Below, one piece after another: positions 1 to 5,365 of a DNA stretch of 8,396 nucleotides. Location of the stretch: the NCBI GenBank assembly GCA_031283515.1, contig JAITBS010000456.1:1-8396 (forward strand), given 5' to 3'. Under the pieces are notes generated by a model, which saw only the letters and a program-made list of their open reading frames with translations, did not search any database and was not told the DNA's origin. The stretch's first letter is position 1. Each line of letters starts with the position of its first letter. This DNA comes from Planctomycetaceae bacterium. GTDB taxonomy: Bacteria > Planctomycetota > Planctomycetia > Pirellulales > Thermoguttaceae. The position numbers and the translations under genes are program-made.

Positions 1-52
1 AACTAAAAACCGACCTTATTTTCACCTAATTTTTCCTAACAAAACAACCTCA
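1..52 (+). repeat. Tail repeat, copy A (partial unit at window edge)
   Basis: This 52-bp stretch is identical, base for base, to 162-213, an offset of 161 bp. In the second copy the tail directly follows a large hairpin (58-166), so copy A is probably the end of a similar hairpin-plus-tail unit whose hairpin lies left of the window. A shorter, diverged, inverted copy lies at 319-355. It is AT-rich, has no coding potential, and ends in AAAACAACCTCA, a phrase that recurs around the inner stem-loop at 239-296. Confidence 0.9.
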
Positions 53-57
53 TAAAG

Positions 58-217
58 TAGTTGATAGTGGAGAGTGGATAGTTGATAGTTCGCAATGCGG
101 AGTATTACCGTTTTGGTAATATTCCGCTTGCGACACTCTCCACTATCAACTCTCAACTATCAACTAAAAACCGACCTTATTTTCACCTAATTTTTCCTAA
201 CAAAACAACCTCAGTAG
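58..217 (+). repeat. Hairpin-plus-tail repeat unit, copy B
   Basis: The unit starts with a long imperfect palindrome at 58-166. Its two 52-nt arms (58-109 and 115-166) match at 45 of 52 positions and enclose a 5-nt loop (GTTTT). The outer arms are built of degenerate 7-bp units such as TAGTTGA, TAGTGGA and GAGTGGA. The inner core reads TCGCAATGCGGAGTATTACC on one side and GGTAATATTCCGCTTGCGA on the other. The tail (162-217) contains the 52-bp sequence identical to 1-52. A homologous unit lies inverted at 319-483. This looks like a mobile or dispersed intergenic palindromic element of the REP or MITE kind. No protein is encoded, and translating the heptads only gives low-complexity peptides. 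Confidence 0.85.
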
Positions 218-238
218 CAAATGTGATCATAAAACAAC

Positions 239-296
239 AACCTCATTACCTCATTAAATGAATAAGAAAACGAATAAACAATGAGGTAATGAGGTT
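239..296. repeat. Perfect 17-bp stem-loop between the two inverted units
   Basis: The arms 239-255 (AACCTCATTACCTCATT) and 280-296 (AATGAGGTAATGAGGTT) are exact reverse complements, with a 24-nt AT-rich loop. Each arm contains the tandem phrase CCTCATTAC/CCTCATT. The structure sits in the 101-bp gap between the oppositely oriented repeat units at 58-217 and 319-483. Its arm begins with the same AACCTCA phrase that ends the tails, so it may have arisen from tail sequence. It has no T-run after either arm and is not a good intrinsic terminator. Confidence 0.85.
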
Positions 297-318
297 GACG
301 TCTTGAGAGGCTTATTGG

Positions 319-483
319 CTACTGAGGTTGTTTTGTTGTTTAAATTAGGTGAAAATGAGGGCAGTGTTAGTGAATAGTTATGAGTGAATAGTGAATAGTG
401 GATAGTTGCGCAAGCGGATTCAAAACGTTTTGGTAATAATCCGCTTGCGACACTATTCACTATTCACTATCCACTATCAACTA
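319..483 (-). repeat. Hairpin-plus-tail repeat unit, copy C (inverted)
   Basis: Read on the minus strand this is a diverged full copy of the 58-217 unit. The hairpin occupies about 483-369 and the tail continues to 319. The last 37 nt of the tail (355-319) match 180-217 with one gap and a few substitutions, and both copies stop at the same CCTCAGTAG end. The hairpin core GGTAATAATCCGCTTGCGACACT (436-area) is nearly the same as in copy B. The heptads here are mainly TAGTGAA and TAGTGGA. The left arm is about 7 nt longer than the right, which equals one heptad gained or lost. B and C form a large inverted repeat that could extrude as a cruciform. Confidence 0.8.
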
Positions 484-521
484 ATTATGTTGTCCTTTCA
501 GGACGGAGGAGAAACAAATAG

Positions 522-581
522 TCCACTGATATATTACCTTCGTCGTGTTCTACAAAACCTTCGTGGTGTTCTATCAGTGGA
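522..581. repeat. Nested short repeats: 10-bp inverted ends around a 17-bp direct repeat
   Basis: TCCACTGATA (522-531) and TATCAGTGGA (572-581) are perfect inverted copies. Between them ACCTTCGTCGTGTTCTA (536-552) is repeated as ACCTTCGTGGTGTTCTA (557-573) with one mismatch. On the minus strand the repeated phrase reads like CACCACGAAGG, similar to iterated CACGAAG phrases I recall from intergenic repeats of many bacterial genomes; that resemblance is from memory and was not searched. Confidence 0.7.
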
Positions 582-680
582 ATATTTTTGAATTTGTTTA
601 CAGTTGGAAATTACAAGTAGGAGACCTTCGGCGAAACGTTGACTACCTTTGGAGTTCCATTGCTAAACAAGTTGACGAAG

Positions 681-698
681 ATTCCGCTGATATATTAC
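681..698 (-). repeat. 18-bp motif with exact inverted copy at 8113-8130
   Basis: ATTCCGCTGATATATTAC here is the exact reverse complement of 8113-8130, more than 7 kb away. The core ATCAGYGGA also occurs at 522-530 (minus) and 573-581 (plus). Four intergenic occurrences in one window, none in a gene, suggest a dispersed repeat rather than chance. Confidence 0.7.
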
Positions 699-831
699 AA
701 AAAATATAATTATCCACTATTCATTATTAAAAATCCCTCTTGCTAATATTTTGAGAATTGCAATAATATCAAAGATGTTTTTTGGTTTTATTGCGTAAAG
801 GAAAGCATTTTTGAACAAACAATTTCCGTTC

Positions 832-837
832 AGGTGA
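832..837 (+). promoter_or_regulatory. Possible ribosome binding site for the CorC-like gene
   Basis: AGGTGA lies 10 nt before the ATG at 848. It is a moderate match to the anti-Shine-Dalgarno complement and supports that start, together with the hydrophobic N-terminus that begins right at the first residue. Confidence 0.5.
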
Positions 838-847
838 AATTTGGCGA

Positions 848-2188
848 ATGATTTCGATTTATCTTATTCTTTTGGGACTTGTTTTAATTTGCATTGTTTC
901 AATCGGGGCTCGAGCACTTAAATCGTTTTCCAGGCATCAATTGGAAGAATTCTGTCAACGCCGCGGGGCAGAAACCCGACTGAGTCTGATTCTTAAAGAA
1001 TATGATCGTGTTGCAGCAGCGGCAGGAATGTTACAGATTCTTTTGGCAACCGTGTTGGTCGCAGTAACCGTCTTCGTCTGGAATCCCAAACATGAAGTTC
1101 TTACGGATTGGATTGTTTTGATACTCATTGCGTCTCTAATACTTTTGTGTGTTGAATTTTGGTTACCACGAGCAGTTGCAAAACTTTGGGGAACTTCTTT
1201 TGTTTATTTTACATGGTCGCTTTGGTCATGTCTGGCAGTGTTGCTTTTTCCGTTCACATTGATTGATCGGTTTTTCAACGTGTTTTTTCTCCGTCTTGCC
1301 GGACAAACAGAAGAAACCGATGACGAAGAAGCCTTTGAAGATGAAATCCGAACCATGGTTACCGAAGGTCACCGAGAAGGACTGCTCGAAGAAGACGCCA
1401 GAGAAATGATCGAAGGAGTGATCGAATTAAGCGATTTCACCGTCTCCGAAATTATGACTCCACGAACTGATATGAAAAGTATTTCAGACGCCTTGTCATG
1501 GGAGGAAATGCTCGCCGCCGTCATCGCAACTCCGCATTCGAGAATCCCCGTCTATAAAGATAACCGCGACGATATTATCGGAGTTATTCACGCGAAAGAT
1601 TTGCTGCGGGAACTGGTCAAAAATGATCCGTCACAACGTTGCCCCTGGACAGAGTTAATGACCGAACCGTTGTTCGTGCCGGAAACAAAACCAGTTGATA
1701 CTCTGCTCCAAGAATTTCAAAATACCAAACCCGTTGCTTCAGATAAAAATGGTTCAGATAAAAACACTTCCGAAGATGATATTTCACAACGCGCTAAAGG
1801 ACATTTGGCAATTGTCTTGGACGAATACGGCGGTGTTTCTGGTGTGGTAACTCTGGAAGATATTCTGGAAGAAATTGTCGGTGAAATTGTGGACGAACAC
1901 GATCCAATGGTGGTGACTGAAGAGATTAAGAAACTAGACGCAGAAACCTTTGAAGTTTTGGGCAAGGTTCGGATTGACGAATTGAATGAAACACTGGGTC
2001 TTGATTTACCGGAAGAAGAAGATTATGACACCATCGCCGGTTTTATTTTTTCAACACTGGGTCATGTCCCCGATGTTGGGGAAACGGTTGATTTTGAACA
2101 CGAAAGCAAACTCTCCCGCTTCACTGTTATCGAAGCAACTCGACGGCGCATCGAAAAAATCCGCATTAAAGACATCACAAATAATTAA
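848..2188 (+). CDS. CNNM/CorC-HlyC family membrane protein with CBS pair
   Basis: The 446-residue product has the domain order of the CNNM/CorC (HlyC) family: a membrane domain, a CBS pair and a C-terminal CorC_HlyC domain. Hydrophobic segments lie at about 2-21, 58-78, 88-106 and 118-140. The CBS region starts at SEIMTPRTDM (200-209), continues through HSRIPVYKDNRDDIIGVIHAKDLL (a stretch at 230-253), and ends in the family signature DEYGGVSGVVTLEDILEEI (325-343) followed by VGEIVDEHD. The CorC domain spans about 363-440 and includes EDYDTIAGFIFSTLGHVP (391-408). In this family the CBS pair binds adenine nucleotide, and some members export magnesium or confer cobalt and magnesium resistance; the substrate here is unknown. 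The membrane domain is weakly conserved in what I can see and was assigned by position and hydrophobicity. Odd feature: a hydrophilic insert of about 20 residues (about 294-316, with SDKNGSDKN) before the last CBS strands. A terminator follows at 2267-2300, so the gene is probably transcribed alone. Confidence 0.94.
   Translation: MISIYLILLGLVLICIVSIGARALKSFSRHQLEEFCQRRGAETRLSLILKEYDRVAAAAGMLQILLATVLVAVTVFVWNPKHEVLTDWIVLILIASLILLCVEFWLPRAVAKLWGTSFVYFTWSLWSCLAVLLFPFTLIDRFFNVFFLRLAGQTEETDDEEAFEDEIRTMVTEGHREGLLEEDAREMIEGVIELSDFTVSEIMTPRTDMKSISDALSWEEMLAAVIATPHSRIPVYKDNRDDIIGVIHAKDLLRELVKNDPSQRCPWTELMTEPLFVPETKPVDTLLQEFQNTKPVASDKNGSDKNTSEDDISQRAKGHLAIVLDEYGGVSGVVTLEDILEEIVGEIVDEHDPMVVTEEIKKLDAETFEVLGKVRIDELNETLGLDLPEEEDYDTIAGFIFSTLGHVPDVGETVDFEHESKLSRFTVIEATRRRIEKIRIKDITNN
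1738..1764 (+). repeat. In-frame 15-bp period duplication inside the CBS-domain gene
   Basis: TTCAGATAAAAA occurs at 1738-1749 and again at 1753-1764, a period of 15 bp, so the frame is kept. It encodes the SDKNGSDKN repeat in the hydrophilic insert of the CorC-like protein. It looks like a recent small expansion in a solvent-exposed loop. Confidence 0.8.
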
Positions 2189-2208
2189 CACCAATCGCTA
2201 ATCAAAAA

Positions 2209-2251
2209 TCCCGCAATATGTCCCGCAAAAATAGATGTCCCGCAAGAATAG
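2209..2251 (+). repeat. 17-bp tandem repeat with partial third copy
   Basis: ATGTCCCGCAAAAATAG (2218-2234) is followed immediately by ATGTCCCGCAAGAATAG (2235-2251), one mismatch. The core TCCCGCAA occurs a third time at 2209-2216. It lies between the stop codon of the CorC-like gene and its terminator, so it would be in the 3' untranslated end of that transcript. Function unknown. Confidence 0.8.
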
Positions 2252-2266
2252 TTTTCGCGTTTTAAC

Positions 2267-2300
2267 AAAGAACCACAACTTAATACTTGCGGTTCTTTTT
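2267..2300 (+). terminator. Rho-independent terminator after the CorC-like gene
   Basis: AAAGAACCACAA (2267-2278) pairs with TTGCGGTTCTTT (2287-2298) with one A-C mismatch and an 8-nt loop. The right arm runs into a T-tract (2296-2300) that continues as AATTTTG. It lies 78 bp after the stop codon at 2188 and separates that gene from guaB. Confidence 0.75.
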
Positions 2301-2320
2301 AATTTTGTGTATCATACATT

Positions 2321-2352
2321 TCCCAATTCTTAGTAATCCCAATGCTTAGTAA
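2321..2352 (+). repeat. Perfectly adjacent 16-bp tandem repeat upstream of guaB
   Basis: TCCCAATTCTTAGTAA (2321-2336) is followed with no gap by TCCCAATGCTTAGTAA (2337-2352), one mismatch in 16. It ends 78 bp before the guaB start codon, where a promoter or operator is expected. A regulatory role is possible but nothing else in the sequence shows one. Confidence 0.75.
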
Positions 2353-2430
2353 ATAGAAACACCAATTCCACTGAATAATCACAAACATTATTTACCCGCC
2401 ATACCTAAACTCTCCACAATAAACAATCAA

Positions 2431-3888
2431 ATGGATTATTTATTTTCTGAAACCGGAATTACATTTGACGATGTACTTCTTGAACCGCAGTATTCTGATT
2501 TTGTTCCGTCCGAAGTCGATGTCAGCACGCAAATTACACACCGAATCCGATTGACAATACCGCTCATGAGTTCGCCGATGGACACCGTTACCAAATCTAA
2601 GATGGCGATTGCGTTGGCGCAGGAAGGCGGAATTGGTATTATTCACAAAAATCTCTCCATCGCCGATCAAGCCGAAGAAGTCGCCAAAGTAAAACGAAGT
2701 GCTAACGGAATCATTCGTCATCCGGCAACCTTGCCGCCCACTGCCACGGTTGACGCAGCACAAACAATTATGGATCAACAAAACGTTTCCGGAGTTCCGA
2801 TCATTCAGGAAGATGGGAAACTTTGCGGGATTTTAACACGGCGTGATTTACGATTTCTCGAAAATCACGATATAAAAATTTCTGAAGTGATGACTTCCGA
2901 AAACCTTGTTACCGCAACAGGTAACGTCACACTCGATCAAGCAGAAAAAATTTTAATGGAAAAAAAAGTAGAGAAATTACTTCTAGTTGACGATTCCTAT
3001 AGATTGACAGGTCTTATTACTATCAAAGACATTGACAAGATGCGGTGTTTTCCGCGAGCCTGTAAAGATGAACAAGGCCGTTTACGGGTTGGAGCTGCAG
3101 TCGGTGTTTTGGATGAAGAACGGGTCGAACGATTAGTAAAACAAGATGTTGATTTGCTTGTCGTGGATAGTGCACACGGTCATTCCGCCAATGTTATCGA
3201 AACAATCCGCCAAATAAAAAAACGATACAATATCGATGTGGCGGCTGGAAATGTGGCAACTGCGGAAGGCGCAAAATCACTTGCTGATGCGGGTGCAGAT
3301 GCTGTAAAAGTCGGTATTGGTCCCGGATCAATTTGCACAACACGAGTTGTTTCGGGAGTTGGTGTTCCGCAAATTACCGCAATTGCACGTGTTGCCAGTA
3401 CCCTGAAAGGAACAGAGATTTCCGTGATTGCCGACGGCGGAATCCGGTATTCCGGTGATATTACGAAAGCAATTGCCGCCGGTGCTCATGTCGTCATGAT
3501 CGGAGGGTTGTTTGCCGGACTCGAAGAAAGTCCGGGAGAATTAATTCTGTATCAGGGACGAACTTATAAAAGTTATCGCGGAATGGGGTCATTGGGTGCC
3601 ATGATTCAAGGTTCCAGTGACCGTTACCGCCACGCCAAAGGTACTACACCGGATAAATTAGTTCCCGAAGGTGTCGAAGGACGTGTTGCTTACAAAGGTC
3701 AACTGGGACCATTCGTGTACCAGTTAATCGGCGGACTTCGAGCAGGAATGGGATATTGCGGAACCAAAACAATTGGAGAACTGCGAACTAAATCACGGTT
3801 CATTCGGATTTCACCGGCAAGTGAAAAAGAAAATCATCCTCACGATATCGTTATCACACAGGAAGCACCAAATTATAGCAGTGAATAA
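2431..3888 (+). CDS. guaB: Inosine-5'-monophosphate dehydrogenase
   Basis: This 485-residue cytosolic enzyme oxidises IMP to XMP with NAD+, the committed step of guanine nucleotide synthesis. The length is normal for bacterial IMPDH. The N-terminus GITFDDVLLEPQYSDFVP (9-26) is typical and fixes the start. The TIM-barrel is interrupted by a CBS pair (about 95-205). Then follow the cofactor segment with DSAHGH (246-251), the potassium and catalytic loop GIGPGSICTT (295-304) with Cys302, the IMP-phosphate segment IADGGIRYSGD (333-343), GLFAGLEESPGE (359-370), and the mobile flap EGVEGRVAYKG (413-423) with the Arg418/Tyr421 pair. The C-terminal HPHDIVITQEAPNY (469-482) is also conserved. One small deviation is PMDTVTK (49-55), where many homologues have Glu in place of Lys55. 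No Shine-Dalgarno sequence precedes the ATG. A weak promoter resemblance, TTGCGG and TATCAT with a 17-bp spacer (2287-2315), overlaps the upstream terminator. The next gene starts 53 bp downstream on the same strand. Confidence 0.98.
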   Translation: MDYLFSETGITFDDVLLEPQYSDFVPSEVDVSTQITHRIRLTIPLMSSPMDTVTKSKMAIALAQEGGIGIIHKNLSIADQAEEVAKVKRSANGIIRHPATLPPTATVDAAQTIMDQQNVSGVPIIQEDGKLCGILTRRDLRFLENHDIKISEVMTSENLVTATGNVTLDQAEKILMEKKVEKLLLVDDSYRLTGLITIKDIDKMRCFPRACKDEQGRLRVGAAVGVLDEERVERLVKQDVDLLVVDSAHGHSANVIETIRQIKKRYNIDVAAGNVATAEGAKSLADAGADAVKVGIGPGSICTTRVVSGVGVPQITAIARVASTLKGTEISVIADGGIRYSGDITKAIAAGAHVVMIGGLFAGLEESPGELILYQGRTYKSYRGMGSLGAMIQGSSDRYRHAKGTTPDKLVPEGVEGRVAYKGQLGPFVYQLIGGLRAGMGYCGTKTIGELRTKSRFIRISPASEKENHPHDIVITQEAPNYSSE

Positions 3889-3926
3889 CCGTTAAGACCA
3901 ATACTTACGGATACACAAAAATTGGG

Positions 3927-3932
3927 AAGGAG
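3927..3932 (+). promoter_or_regulatory. Strong Shine-Dalgarno sequence for the exported protein gene
   Basis: AAGGAG, inside GGGAAGGAG, lies 9 nt before the ATG at 3942. It is the only strong ribosome binding site in the window and firmly supports this start, which also gives an intact signal peptide. Confidence 0.8.
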
Positions 3933-3941
3933 CCTAATTAA

Positions 3942-5015
3942 ATGAAAATTTATTCTGTTTCGAATTTGATTTTGTCGGTTGTTGTTTGCTTTTTGTTACA
4001 AACAATTCCGGTTCCGGCGGATTCTTCTCAATGGAGTAAAAGTGATGGCGGTATGACTACCAGCCGGAATCTCCATTGGACAAAACCTCAAACTGCTGCC
4101 AAACCTATTAGCGGTGTGATTACGATGAATCAACCGATTGCGGTTAATTATCAGTATCAGGCTTCCGGTATTCAACAGGTTCAGTATCAGCAACCCAGTC
4201 CGGCAACACCCTTGACTCCGGCACAACAAGACCTGATCTATCCCGAAAGACGACCACAAAGCAAAACGCCGCCAACCGGTGCAGCACTAACACCGTTGAT
4301 TCCGTCAAATTCGTACAGCCGCCCCCAAGAAACAACCACACAACTAGAGCAACAACAGCAGGAACAACCACAACAAAGGAAGAGTTCTTCCAACTCATCG
4401 GAAAATTTTTCAACTCAAAAATCTTCAACCGTATCAGTACCAACTCCAAGATTACCCAAATCGACGGAACTCCAAAATCCAACCATTCAGGCGGAAACTA
4501 CAATTCAATCCGGTACGGTTCCGGCTCCAACTCCAAATGATACATTAATTTCGAGCGGCTCGGGACGCGGAATGGTTTGCCCTGACAATGCAGGATTCAA
4601 ATCAATCAGAGATATTTCTGTTGATATTCGACCAACTCCGGGTGAATTGCCCAAAGAATGTCCATTGTCAACTACCGTTTACAATGGCCGTCATTTTGCA
4701 CAAACTTGTTATCAATGGAAAGCTTCCAGTGTTTGTACAAAAGCGGCTTACTTTGAAGATGTACAACTGGAGCGTTACGGTCATACTATTTGCCCGTTTT
4801 TACAACCGGTTATTTCCGGTGCCAAGTTTTTCCTAACCGTTCCATTATTACCGTACAAAATGGGAATCACTCCTCCAAACGAATGTGTTTATACCTTAGG
4901 GCATTACCGTGTCGGAAATTGCGCACCGCACATGCTTGATCCATTACCGATTTCGGTTCGGGCTATCCTGTTCGAATCCGCTGCTGTCGGCGGTGCAATT
5001 GCACTGATTCCATAA
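3942..5015 (+). CDS. Exported protein with Gln/Pro/Ser-rich linker and conserved Cys-containing C-terminal domain
   Basis: I do not know a function for this 357-residue protein. Residues 1-26 look like a Sec signal peptide: MKIY, a hydrophobic core, and a likely signal peptidase I site after VPA (24-26). Residues 27-210 are low-complexity, rich in Gln, Pro, Thr and Ser, with an all-polar run at 134-153 that includes QQQQEQPQQ, and are probably disordered. Residues 211-357 form a compact domain with seven cysteines (213, 240, 256, 265, 284, 315, 327). Its distinctive phrases are DISVDIRPTPGELPKECP (224-241), YFEDVQLERYGH (270-281), LLPYKMGITPPNECVY (302-317) and LGHYRVGNCAP (319-329). It ends in a hydrophobic, glycine-rich stretch (345-357) that may be a membrane segment or a buried strand. 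From memory this domain resembles secreted proteins I associate with Planctomycetes; no search was done. The even spread of cysteines suggests disulfides or metal or cofactor binding in the periplasm (inference). It follows guaB by 53 bp, with only a weak hairpin (3889-3910, no T-run) between, so co-transcription is possible. Confidence 0.87.
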   Translation: MKIYSVSNLILSVVVCFLLQTIPVPADSSQWSKSDGGMTTSRNLHWTKPQTAAKPISGVITMNQPIAVNYQYQASGIQQVQYQQPSPATPLTPAQQDLIYPERRPQSKTPPTGAALTPLIPSNSYSRPQETTTQLEQQQQEQPQQRKSSSNSSENFSTQKSSTVSVPTPRLPKSTELQNPTIQAETTIQSGTVPAPTPNDTLISSGSGRGMVCPDNAGFKSIRDISVDIRPTPGELPKECPLSTTVYNGRHFAQTCYQWKASSVCTKAAYFEDVQLERYGHTICPFLQPVISGAKFFLTVPLLPYKMGITPPNECVYTLGHYRVGNCAPHMLDPLPISVRAILFESAAVGGAIALIP

Positions 5016-5166
5016 ATTTTAATTTCTATAAGTAATAGGGAACAATCCGATTCCATGTCGATTGCCGATATTTTATAAACCTTTTTATCAGGGATTATAA
5101 AAATGACCGCTTTTCGTTTTTTCAAAACTTCAAGCGGCTTCACCTTGAAAAAAGGTAATGGTTCCA

Positions 5167-5195
5167 GTGTTGACAAAATGACATTTTGTTGACAC
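5167..5195. repeat. 29-bp near-perfect palindrome between convergent genes
   Basis: GTGTTGACAAAATG (5167-5180) and CATTTTGTTGACAC (5182-5195) are inverted copies around a single central A. The only two differences are adjacent and give wobble pairs in plus-strand RNA. It could be a transcript-end hairpin or a binding site for a dimeric DNA-binding protein. It has no poly-T tail. Confidence 0.7.
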
Positions 5196-5289
5196 CGGAT
5201 TGGCAAGGCAAAAACTGAAATTGTTTTTTGGGGATGATCATAAATCGACACGGAATGGGAATGCTCCCCATTATACTTTAAAATTCGGC

Positions 5290-5322
5290 TTATCTTGTCA
5301 AAATCAGTTTATCCTGTCAAAA
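5290..5322 (+). repeat. 14-bp direct repeat with 19-bp period
   Basis: TTATCTTGTCAAAA (5290-5303) recurs as TTATCCTGTCAAAA (5309-5322), one mismatch. It occupies the loop of the AATTCGG/CCGAATT inverted repeat (5282-5336). The phrase resembles iterated ATCCTGTC-type mini-repeats that I recall between genes in other bacteria; this was not searched. Confidence 0.65.
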
Positions 5323-5365
5323 ATGAAAACCGAATTGTCAAGTGCAATGAAGATACAAATTTGAG

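Larger units (their letters stand above)
484..847. other. Intergenic region upstream of the CorC-like gene
   Basis: No gene is visible. A small GTCC/GGAC hairpin lies near 491-504, followed by the repeat cluster at 522-581, the ATCAGYGGA-type motif at 681-698, and a short run of heptad sequence at 711-728 (TATCCACTATTCATTATT) that looks like a remnant of the arms seen in 58-483. A weak promoter-like pair TTGCTA (740-745) and TAATAT (764-769) with an 18-bp spacer could drive the gene at 848, but this is only a consensus resemblance. Confidence 0.5.
5016..5365. other. Convergent intergenic region packed with inverted repeats
   Basis: This lies between the 3' ends of two convergent genes and holds no convincing gene. 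It contains TTTTATAA/TTATAAAA (5071-5078 and 5095-5102), TTTTTTCAA/TTGAAAAAA (5117-5125 and 5145-5153), the near-perfect palindrome at 5167-5195, AATGGG/CCCATT (5254-5259 and 5267-5272), and AATTCGG/CCGAATT (5282-5288 and 5330-5336). None is followed by a clear T-run on the appropriate strand, so no terminator is assigned, although one or more may act as a bidirectional transcription boundary. Confidence 0.55.

Noticed and set aside
1..213. Possible CRISPR-like pair of direct repeats (1-52 and 162-213)
   Set aside because: Only two repeats, a spacer of about 109 bp that is itself a long palindrome, and no cas genes.
254..591. Short open reading frames on both strands (254-460 minus, 406-591 plus)
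   Set aside because: They are translations of the heptad repeats and palindromes, giving phrases such as HYSLFTIHYQL, with no domain and no ribosome binding site.
2440..2781. 113-codon minus-strand frame within guaB
   Set aside because: It is antisense to the highly conserved N-terminal part of IMP dehydrogenase, which clearly is the real gene.
3889..3910. Hairpin after guaB as a terminator
   Set aside because: The stem is short with a bulged T, and it is followed by ATACACAAAAATTGG and not a T-run.
5103..5192. Plus-strand 29-codon mini-ORF in the convergent gap
   Set aside because: No ribosome binding site, low complexity, and its end lies within the 5167-5195 palindrome.
4904..5251. 115-codon open frame on the minus strand overlapping the end of the exported-protein gene
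   Set aside because: It overlaps a well-supported gene by about 112 bp, runs through the intergenic inverted repeats, and shows no recognisable domain or signal.
5254..5336. AATGGG/CCCATT and AATTCGG/CCGAATT stems as the cytochrome gene terminator
   Set aside because: Stems of 6-7 bp, one with a 41-nt loop, and at most four T after the arm on the minus strand, which is too weak for an assignment.
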